Assembly (NCBI GenBank): GCA_026391715.1
Contig: JAPLDO010000209.1
Span: forward strand, 28,528 to 92,527
Direction: 5' to 3'
Origin: Bacteroidota bacterium
GTDB taxonomy: Bacteria > Bacteroidota > Bacteroidia > Bacteroidales > FEN-979
DNA: 64,000 nucleotides
The notes under the pieces: generated by a model
What the model was told of the DNA's origin: nothing
Databases searched by the model: none
The model's input: only the letters and a program-made list of their open reading frames with translations
Program-made: the position numbers and the translations under genes
In this document: one piece after another, positions 20,001 through 26,598 of the stretch
How the letters are laid out: every line of letters begins with the position of its first letter
Numbering within the stretch: position 1 is the first letter of the stretch

Positions 20001-20254
20001 TCTTTGAAAAACGGAATCCAGTCAGGCAGATTCGCTTCACCGTTAATAGTTACATCGCCAAGTAAAAGCTGCACATCGCTTTCGGCAATGTTGTCGTTTT
20101 TCAGTCGCGATAAAAACAAGTCAGGGTAATCGGGAGCAACGGCGTTTCGCCATTCTGAGAGACGTTGGTTAAATTGCAGTTCGCCGGTTCTAATGAAGGA
20201 AAATCTATTCGGTTCTTCGATTCTTTCGCGCAGCGTAGCCGCTCTTTCTGCTAT
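17009..20254 (-). CDS. Class II lanthipeptide synthetase LanM (CCG-type); coding extends upstream of the ORF-track start at 20119
   Basis: DUF4135 dehydratase motifs (DSHNNGKSVISLKF, KLVYKPK, GNDCHQENVI, VIIDIETVMHH); LanC-like cyclase motifs GFSHGVAGIA, WCHGAPGIG, LCCGNTGR. Upstream in-frame IAERAATLRERIEEPNRFSFIRTGELQFNQRLSEWRNAVAPDYPD looks like a LanM N-terminus. Confidence 0.88.
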   Translation of the reverse strand: MAERAATLRERIEEPNRFSFIRTGELQFNQRLSEWRNAVAPDYPDLFLSRLKNDNIAESDVQLLLGDVTINGEANLPDWIPFFKEIVEYLSSFKPAGISSEIERLFSHELEKTTPFLHLITPLVAFANNKLSNDINSLKEKFFTDEARRMINRQLALALNFHASQTFQLEFHIYRTTRQSAFERLFMQAGSDEVSDTRLYHDFVNKIIESGWVSFFEEYSALARSITIIIANWVNNSGAFITRLGNDYDSISDHFSYGISPGRLIGYKSGISDSHNNGKSVISLKFESGLKLVYKPKNLELELAYTSFLTWFNEKGLNPGLKTLDVLQKGDYGWVGFIESGECNSEEEVSDYYKRIGALIGVIYILNGNDCHQENVIASGAHPVIIDIETVMHHEGKSFMDEFADSAMYLANEQFGTSVFRTGILPSWITGKDGFVFDISGIGGYGNRESPVKRVVWKEINSDRMTTETENLRFQEQSNLPVFEGKQRFPSPYTDDIIFGFTSLYRLALENRTQIPVHLFAGKELRFIFRSTRIYALIMKKTMDPLYMREGIDRSLRMESISRAFLQTTPPNPFWAICKSERRQMEGMDFPIFWADSGSVDLKDNLGSLMKNYMRSPIYDQVINQLSELDEQDLAKQVKFIKASLFFRETEHGNITTHSSKSQLPTDIHAPATKETLLKAALEIARILSREAIYSRDGSCSWITTGIVPGADKFRLQPMTLFLYDGFAGVALFLSALSSVSDDPEIKRLNEATIKSLRRGIDQFDNYDILMRMSSLGIASGNSSIIYSLLKIAEILNDKSYIDDAVKLSGKIDDGMIRRSMVHDIISGNAGCLLAFLHLYRVTSLPQILDKAIVCGDRILNSLIETPDGKVEWETLHGKILTGFSHGVAGIAFSLLKLFEVTGDSKYYETAVKLIHFENSLFSVDHQNWLDLREFPLMPNPGKPKYMTSWCHGAPGIGLARLAARYLYNNAEIESNIASSIETTRRDLIQTRDHLCCGNTGRIEVLFYAALKRNDAALLKIVYEQAGYVIEKFLKNNRFDLFADATEDIFNPGFFQGLSGIGYEFLRLAYPEKFSSVLIFE

Positions 20255-20439
20255 CGTGAAATAGTATAAACCTCGTCGGATTTCTCTTCCAGAATATGGA
20301 TATTAAGTCCTGATGGCAGCTTTATTCCCGTTTCCAGTTCTAAAGTCTCCTTTGGTTTTTCAATGAGTTGGTTCCTGAAAGTCTCGTCTTTCATTGCTTT
20401 TTCAACAATGCGGCGCTCTAATTGTTTCCTGTCTTCCAT
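20251..20439 (-). CDS. NHLP (nitrile-hydratase-like leader peptide) type RiPP precursor/leader, apparently lacking a core
   Basis: 62 aa: VEKAMKDETFRNQLIEKPKETLELETGIKLPSGLNIHILEEKSDEVYTISR*; matches the NHLP pattern (A..D..F...L...P...LE...G..LP..........) and stops immediately after it. Confidence 0.65.
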   Translation of the reverse strand: MEDRKQLERRIVEKAMKDETFRNQLIEKPKETLELETGIKLPSGLNIHILEEKSDEVYTISR

Positions 20440-20523
20440 AATTTGGTTTTGTTAAATTAAGTGAATTGGTTTAAAAGCTAATGAAGATTGAATTTAGTAT
20501 TAAGATGATTTTTCTAAGGTTTA

Positions 20524-21558
20524 TCACGTCCGTATCATAGTTCCAAAATAGCCTTTGCATTCAACAGGCGAATTTGGTTTATAAACCAGTTTGAGATGGT
20601 TTAGTCCACAAATATAACTAATTGGATACAGAAAGTTCACGGTTCTTTTTCCGCAAAAGCGAATTAACGCCTCCTTTTTGGCGCTTGTCAGTAATTTGTC
20701 AGATTCCAGAAAATCCAGCGTATCATACCACCGGGAATTAAACTGTGGCTGGAGCAAATTTTGAAAGTACATCTCAACTCCAAGATCAGGAAGAATTTCT
20801 TTCCCAATATTAATATTGTAAACGGAGTAATCGAAGTTAGGGGAATACCGTTCAATCATCTGCATTACTTTCGCGATCTCCCCTGTCCATTGGATTTCTT
20901 TAAGGAATTGTTCAAGCTGGCGCGGCAATATATTTACAAGTATCAGCCTGATCGCCTCTGTTTGCCTCGGGATCATAAAACCTATCTGGTACAAACCGGC
21001 GTTTTCAGGGAGAGCCTCGATACATAATCTGAGATTTTCGGCAAGCGGCGTCGGAAAAGGGATGCCGAACAGTATGTTGTATATTTCATCCAGAACCTGA
21101 ACCCTTGATTTCCACTGCGATCTCCTGTCTTCTTCTTTGTTTTCGAGAATTCTGAAAAAAATGTTCGGGGTTAAATTGTAAGATAATCCCTGGCGATCGA
21201 ACTCAAGCCAGAATACTTCGAGCGCATCATGCAGGATATTCCCGTGGTTTGACCATGCCGCGAAGAGAGAGGAAATCTTTTGCCACAAAGGACGGTGAAG
21301 CAGCGCTTCCGACAAACCGGCAATCGGACTTTTACCGGCGAGTATCTTTGCTCCTTCGCTCTCTTTTCTGATCTGCAGAAAGAAATCGCAAACAGCTTCC
21401 GGTTTGCCAAGTCGCGATTCAAACCCAAAATCCTGCGCAATATCGAATGGAAAAAGAGAACAAAATTCTTCCAACGCCACGATATTTTCCGGACACATTA
21501 GCCCTGGCTGCAATGCCGGCGAAATGACAGTTAAATGATCGCTGAAAGAATGTTTCAT
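20524..21558 (-). CDS. Conserved protein of unknown function, LanM-associated
   Basis: 344 aa, co-directional with leader and LanM; LRLCIEALPENAGLYQIGFMIPRQTEAIRLILVNILPRQLEQFLKEIQWTG ... HLKLVYKPNSPVECKGYFG. Confidence 0.55.
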   Translation of the reverse strand: MKHSFSDHLTVISPALQPGLMCPENIVALEEFCSLFPFDIAQDFGFESRLGKPEAVCDFFLQIRKESEGAKILAGKSPIAGLSEALLHRPLWQKISSLFAAWSNHGNILHDALEVFWLEFDRQGLSYNLTPNIFFRILENKEEDRRSQWKSRVQVLDEIYNILFGIPFPTPLAENLRLCIEALPENAGLYQIGFMIPRQTEAIRLILVNILPRQLEQFLKEIQWTGEIAKVMQMIERYSPNFDYSVYNINIGKEILPDLGVEMYFQNLLQPQFNSRWYDTLDFLESDKLLTSAKKEALIRFCGKRTVNFLYPISYICGLNHLKLVYKPNSPVECKGYFGTMIRT

Positions 21559-21727
21559 CAGTCAAGGGTACTTTACATCTCGGTTTATTGCTGTTGATTA
21601 TGACGCAGATTGATGAAAAAGTTTGTGGAATTTTGATATTTATTATCCGCGCCGTAAGCATCGCGCCGAAAGTTACCGCTAATCAGATCGCCAAATTACC
21701 ATATATCTCTGATGTTACAAAATATTT

Positions 21728-21735
21728 TAACTTTG
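21728..21735 (+). promoter_or_regulatory. Putative Bacteroidota -7 element (TAnnTTTG) for ACP/KASIII
   Basis: TAACTTTG about 20 bp upstream of ATG 21756. Confidence 0.5.
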
Positions 21736-21755
21736 CAGGTTTAAAGCCCCTGTAA

Positions 21756-21992
21756 ATGAATATAGAAGAGTTTATCAAAAATATTGAAGCTGAATTTGAT
21801 GATCTTAAACCCGGCATATTAAAGCCTGAAAGTGTTTTCAGAGAATCGTTTGAATGGAATTCGATCAATGCGCTGATTCTGATCGCTATGGTAAAAACCG
21901 AATATGATGTTACTTTATCTGCCGACGACCTGATAAAATCAAAATCCGTCAAAGATATTTACTCATTGATCGAAAATCGCGTGAGCATTTAA
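21756..21992 (+). CDS. Acyl carrier protein
   Basis: 78 aa, FEWNSINALILIAMVKTEYDVTLSADDLIKSKSVKDIYSLIENR; phosphopantetheine-site Ser in WNSINAL. Confidence 0.8.
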   Translation: MNIEEFIKNIEAEFDDLKPGILKPESVFRESFEWNSINALILIAMVKTEYDVTLSADDLIKSKSVKDIYSLIENRVSI

Positions 21993-23048
21993 ATGGCTAC
22001 ATTTTTCCTCGGCGGGATAAAAATAACCGGCATTTCTGCTGCCGTTCCTGAAAAAAAAGAATTTACTTCCGATTATCAGTGGATTTCAGTGAAAGAACGG
22101 GAATCCATTATTAAGAATATCGGCGTGGAATCGCGGCGCGTAGCTGAAAAGGGCGTTACTACTTCCGACCTTTGTGTTATTGCCGCTGAAAAGCTTCTTA
22201 ACGACCTGAACTGGAACAGAAACGAAGTGGAAGTTCTGATTTTTGTTTCCCAGTCGCGCGATTACCTTGTTCCTACTACTGCCTGCATTGTTCAGGATCG
22301 CCTTGGATTGCCACATTCCTGCATGGCTCTCGATATTGCCCTGGGATGTTCCGGTTATGTTTACGGACTGTCGGTTATTGCCAGCCTGATGCAGTCGGGC
22401 GCGATAAAAAAGGGGTTGCTTTTGGTGGGCGATATTTCAACTTTGACTACCAATTACCGCGATAAAAGTACCTATCCTCTTTTCGGAGATGTAGGAACGG
22501 CTACTGCTTTGGAATATAATCGGGAGGCGACGGCGATGCGCTTTAACCTGCAAACTGATGGCAGCGGATATAAATCGCTGATCATTCAGGATGGAGGAGC
22601 GCGTAACGTAATGTCGCGAAAGTCGTTCAACGTAAAGAAGATTAGCCCTGGCATCTATCGGTCACGGTTGCATCTCGAATTGGATGGAATTGAGGTATTC
22701 AATTTTACCCTGCGTGAAGTAGCGCCGAATATCAAAGCTTTGTTAAAAGAAACAGGAAAATCGCTTGGCGAGATTGATTACGTGGTTTTTCACCAGGCAA
22801 ACCGGCTGATAAATGAAACGCTGCGCAAAATGCTCCGGCTCGACCCGGCGAAGGTTCCCTATTCCATCAAAGAATTTGGAAATACAAGCGGCGCCTCAGT
22901 TCCTTTGACTATGGTTGTTTCCCTGAATGAGACGCTGCAAAACGGCAATACCCGGTTGCTTCTTTCGGCTTTTGGCGTAGGACTATCGTGGGGATCAGCC
23001 ATTCTTGAAACCAACAATCTATGTATGCCGGCGCTTATCGAAGTATAA
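21993..23048 (+). CDS. 3-oxoacyl-ACP synthase III (FabH-like)
   Basis: Catalytic Cys-His-Asn: ALGCSGYVYG, VVFHQANRLINE, FGNTSGASVPL. Confidence 0.88.
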   Translation: MATFFLGGIKITGISAAVPEKKEFTSDYQWISVKERESIIKNIGVESRRVAEKGVTTSDLCVIAAEKLLNDLNWNRNEVEVLIFVSQSRDYLVPTTACIVQDRLGLPHSCMALDIALGCSGYVYGLSVIASLMQSGAIKKGLLLVGDISTLTTNYRDKSTYPLFGDVGTATALEYNREATAMRFNLQTDGSGYKSLIIQDGGARNVMSRKSFNVKKISPGIYRSRLHLELDGIEVFNFTLREVAPNIKALLKETGKSLGEIDYVVFHQANRLINETLRKMLRLDPAKVPYSIKEFGNTSGASVPLTMVVSLNETLQNGNTRLLLSAFGVGLSWGSAILETNNLCMPALIEV

Positions 23049-23177
23049 TTGTGGCAAAAGCCTTAGAATTTCGCCTTTATCGTTTCTACTGACTTAAGTT
23101 TTGAGGTAATCAGATTGTTAGCTGCAAGTGATAGGAACAGAATCCAGTCGTATTAGAAAATATTCAGGAAACTTTAA

Positions 23178-23981
23178 ATGAATAAAAAACAAACCGATCG
23201 ACTGAGTAAGCAACATGAAAAAAGCCAGGGACCTAAGGGTATTTTCGGTGAAAGCGCTCAAATCCATGACACTTCTGTAAATGATTTTTCGAAAATGGCT
23301 TTTGAAACTTTGAAAAAAGAATTTCCAGATTTCGAGTTTCGATTAAGAAACCATATCAAAAAAAAAGAGATTAATAACAAATTGAACAAAGTTGATTCTC
23401 GATTAGGCGTAACAATTTTTGTTGATAAATCAGCCATTAAACCTGATGGAGGAATTATTGAAGTAAAAGACAATGATAATAAATGGAGAATAGTTTTAGT
23501 ATGTGAAGCAAAACATCAAGGGAAAGACATAGAGAATATAAGCGAGGGCATTCTGGTTGGCAAAAACAAAGACCAAGATATTATGGTAGCTGGAAATGCC
23601 ATTGAACGCTCCCACAAAAACATCAATGAAATCAGAAATATTATGATTGATGAAAAGCATTTTCCTTATATTCTATTCTTGCAAGGCTCCAATTTTCTAA
23701 CTGAACCAACAACTGTCATCCGTCCAGACGGGAGGGAAATAGTATTGAGGCACAACATTGGCTCATTAAACCGAATAGATAGATTAACTTCAGCCAATTA
23801 TAGCTTACCAATAAATCAAAACAGTTGTGAAAATATTTTTATCACCATTCACGGGCAGACAGTTATGCTTCAGGCTGTTTCAATTTATGCTAAAGCAACA
23901 CAATGGACTGTTGATGAAATGCTGCAGATTATGATGGAAATCGCAAATACCTCATTGCGAATTATCGGAATTCAGAAATAA
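23178..23981 (+). CDS. EcoRI/RsrI-family type II restriction endonuclease (predicted GAATTC)
   Basis: KPDGGIIEVKDNDNKWRIVLVCEAKHQGKDIENI (PD...ExK) and GNAIERSHKNINEI, closely matching the recalled EcoRI sequence. Confidence 0.93.
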   Translation: MNKKQTDRLSKQHEKSQGPKGIFGESAQIHDTSVNDFSKMAFETLKKEFPDFEFRLRNHIKKKEINNKLNKVDSRLGVTIFVDKSAIKPDGGIIEVKDNDNKWRIVLVCEAKHQGKDIENISEGILVGKNKDQDIMVAGNAIERSHKNINEIRNIMIDEKHFPYILFLQGSNFLTEPTTVIRPDGREIVLRHNIGSLNRIDRLTSANYSLPINQNSCENIFITIHGQTVMLQAVSIYAKATQWTVDEMLQIMMEIANTSLRIIGIQK

Positions 23982-24034
23982 GAGCTGTTGATCACTTTTT
24001 CTACATTATATTTTTTTATTTAGGAAATATTTTC

Positions 24035-24073
24035 TATGTTTGGACAAAATATGACCATATAATAAAATGTCCA
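24035..24073 (+). promoter_or_regulatory. Putative promoter/operator for the RM regulator
   Basis: TATGTTTG (TAnnTTTG) at 24035-24042 overlapping a TGGACA (24041-24046) ... TGTCCA (24068-24073) dyad; a further TTGTCCA follows inside the ORF. Confidence 0.45.
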
Positions 24074-24429
24074 GAATAAAATTGTCCACTTTCGGAGAAA
24101 GGATTAGACAACTACGTAAAGAGCAAGACTTGCCTCAAAGAAAAGTTGCAGCCTTATTGGATATCGATACTTCATTACTTGCTAAATTTGAACGTAATGA
24201 GCGACATCCATCCAAGGAGTTAATAACTAAAATTGCCGACCTTTTTAAAGTTGATTCCAATGAATTGATTAATGAAGTGTTGACCGATAAAATTGCTTAT
24301 CAAATTTTGGCAGAAGAAGCTGACAGCAAAATATTACGAGTTGCAGAAGCCAAAGTTGAATATCTAAAAAAGCAAGAAAAAAGTAGAATTATTAATCAAA
24401 CTAACATCAATAAAACAAATGGCAAATAA
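24067..24429 (+). CDS. XRE-family HTH regulator (controller-like) of the RM system
   Basis: GERIRQLRKEQDLPQRKVAALLDIDTSLLAKFERNERHPS HTH; overlaps the MTase start. Confidence 0.85.
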   Translation: MSRIKLSTFGERIRQLRKEQDLPQRKVAALLDIDTSLLAKFERNERHPSKELITKIADLFKVDSNELINEVLTDKIAYQILAEEADSKILRVAEAKVEYLKKQEKSRIINQTNINKTNGK

Positions 24430-25369
24430 ATCACATTTCAATTCAGGACATATTGCTATGAACAAACTCAAAAAAAATGGAGTTGCTCACAGCAGTCACA
24501 TTGAAGCGGCAATGCCTTCAAAAACCTATCACGGTATTTTCACAGAAGATGCTGTTCAGTTTCTCAAGAAGCTTCCAAACAATTCGATTCAGTTGATTTT
24601 GATAGACCCGCCTTACAACCTCGATTTGGCGACTTGGGACACATTCAGTAATTATCTTGAATGGGCAAGGCAATGGTTAGACGAAATTTATCGTGTGATA
24701 TCTGACACTGGCAATTGTATAATCTTTGGCGGCTTTCAGTATCAAGACTTAAAGAAAGGCGACTTGTTGGAAATAATGCACTACACACGACATCACACAC
24801 CCTTGCGCTTTACCAACCTTGTGATTTGGTATTACAAAAATGGAATGAGCGCTCACCGATTTTTTGCTAATAGACACGAAGAAGCAATTTGGCTTTCAAA
24901 AACAAATAAATATTTCTTTGACTTAGATTCTGTGAGAGCGCCGTATGACGAAGAAACAAAGGAAATTTATAAAAGAGATAAAAGGTTAATTGCAGAAAAT
25001 ATTGATAAAGGAAAAAACCCAACTAATGTTTGGGAAATAGGACGATTAAACGGTAATTCAGTTGAACGAGTTGGACATCCTACCCAAAAACCACTTGAAC
25101 TAATCCGAAGATTTGTAAAAGGACTTTCATATCCAGGTTCGTTAGTTCTTGACTTCTTTGCAGGCTCTGGCACAACAGGTCGAGTTTGTATTGAAGAAAG
25201 CAGAAACTCAATTCTTGTTGACAACGACCCAAAAATGGTTGAATACTTTAATCGTCACCTAAATAATATGAACGGTAGTTTTTTTTCAGCCGAACATTGT
25301 ATTAGGAAAAATCCCGATTTGACTGATTTTTTGAACCTTGTAAGGAATGAATATGAGATAGAGGTTTAA
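24419..25369 (+). CDS. M.RsrI-like beta-class N6-adenine DNA methyltransferase (predicted GAATTC)
   Basis: DPPYNLDLATWDTF ... GMSAHRFFANRHEE ... NPTNVWEIGRLNGNSVERVGHPTQKP ... LDFFAGSGTTGRV. Confidence 0.92.
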   Translation: MANKSHFNSGHIAMNKLKKNGVAHSSHIEAAMPSKTYHGIFTEDAVQFLKKLPNNSIQLILIDPPYNLDLATWDTFSNYLEWARQWLDEIYRVISDTGNCIIFGGFQYQDLKKGDLLEIMHYTRHHTPLRFTNLVIWYYKNGMSAHRFFANRHEEAIWLSKTNKYFFDLDSVRAPYDEETKEIYKRDKRLIAENIDKGKNPTNVWEIGRLNGNSVERVGHPTQKPLELIRRFVKGLSYPGSLVLDFFAGSGTTGRVCIEESRNSILVDNDPKMVEYFNRHLNNMNGSFFSAEHCIRKNPDLTDFLNLVRNEYEIEV

Positions 25370-25516
25370 ATATCTCTGCATCTATAAAAATGTAGTATTG
25401 AAAATGACAAAACCTTAAAAAGACGGAAAGAGATGAAAAGCAATAAAAAAAGGAAAATTAATGGAAACAACACCAGCAGCTAACGAGCTTCCACCCGCAA
25501 CAAAACCAGCATGGGT

Positions 25517-25563
25517 AACGCTTTGAGAAGGTTTACCTTTGCTGCGGTTGCAAGCAAAGCGTT
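25517..25563 (+). terminator. Hairpin with T-rich 3' side, possible terminator of the RM cassette
   Basis: AACGCTTTG ... CAAAGCGTT perfect 9-bp stem followed by caaatattttttact. Confidence 0.35.
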
Positions 25564-25612
25564 CAAATATTTTTTACTACATCACTTTTTCACCATTTAA
25601 TCATTTTATCCG

Positions 25613-26020
25613 ATGCCTACCAAAATCCGTAATCTATTCTACATCTACCTCGCCTTCTTGCTGTTGATAGCCATTCTGCCCATAAACGGAATCTCCTCGC
25701 CAATTAACGATACCTACATTATTCAACTTCGGTTGGATTATTTCCTGCATGGGATGGTTTTTATCCCCTGGATGGGATTGTCTGGTTGGGCGTTCATGGA
25801 AAAAGCATCTGGAACCCGAACCATTCTCTTTTTGTCGACGCTGTTTATCGGAATTCTCTATGCCTGCTGCTGCGAACTTATTCAAATGCCCCTGACCTAT
25901 CGGACGTTCAATATCAATGATCTACTGGCAAATGTAAGTGGCGTGGCGTTGGGAGCTCCGGGGTTTTGGTTGGGAGGAGGACGAGGGACGAGGGACGAAG
26001 GAAGATTAAGGCTGAAATGA
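25613..26020 (+). CDS. VanZ-like family membrane protein (C-terminus encoded by heptamer repeat)
   Basis: Short multi-TM protein; INDLLANVSGVALG motif; ends GGGRGTRDEGRLRLK. Confidence 0.65.
   Translation: MPTKIRNLFYIYLAFLLLIAILPINGISSPINDTYIIQLRLDYFLHGMVFIPWMGLSGWAFMEKASGTRTILFLSTLFIGILYACCCELIQMPLTYRTFNINDLLANVSGVALGAPGFWLGGGRGTRDEGRLRLK
25976..26001. repeat. GGGACGA heptamer repeat tract
   Basis: ggaggacgagggacgagggacgaagg. Confidence 0.85.
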
Positions 26021-26106
26021 ACTAATTTTTTCTGTTTTGCCATATTGCCATTTTACAATTTCTTCATTTCACCATTTCACCATATCTTTGGAAAAAAAAC
26101 GACAAA

Positions 26107-26598
26107 GTGAATTTAATCGCAAGGAAAAGAAAGAGACATAGAAGAAGGAAACCAAGCGCCGGAAAGAAATTTGTTATTGAAAGCTTTGTTACTTCATGGG
26201 TATTTAAAATTGCAGGGGTGATTGTTCTCCTTGCTGGTATATACTATGCAATGAATTCATTGGATATACTTAGTGGGTTCACAGATTTGGTTGGAAAATT
26301 GTTTCAGCCCAGTGATCCATCAGTAATTGAAGACAGTAAAACCCTTGATATTAATATCATATATTTTTTTTTACCAGGAGCTTTGTTTCTAATTATCGCA
26401 GGATTCATTGCTAAAAGATTTAGTTTTATTTCGGGTATTTTGACGTTTCTTGCAGCAATATCTTATCTGGGCGCAGAAACCTATATTATGATAATTAATC
26501 CGGGAGGGAGTCACTTTAATCCCTTAACTATTACGGGCGACATCTTTTTAGCTCTCGCTGCCATCGGTCTATTTATCAATGATCTTATTGACCACTGA
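26107..26598 (+). CDS. Hypothetical membrane protein
   Basis: GTG start; four predicted hydrophobic segments; TATCTTTG promoter-like element at 26083-26090. Confidence 0.55.
   Translation: MNLIARKRKRHRRRKPSAGKKFVIESFVTSWVFKIAGVIVLLAGIYYAMNSLDILSGFTDLVGKLFQPSDPSVIEDSKTLDINIIYFFLPGALFLIIAGFIAKRFSFISGILTFLAAISYLGAETYIMIINPGGSHFNPLTITGDIFLALAAIGLFINDLIDH

Noticed and set aside
25517-25563. Integron attC-like site
   Set aside because: Hairpin with AACGCTTTG/CAAAGCGTT arms superficially resembles attC, but lacks paired R/L boxes and no cassette array or integrase is visible.
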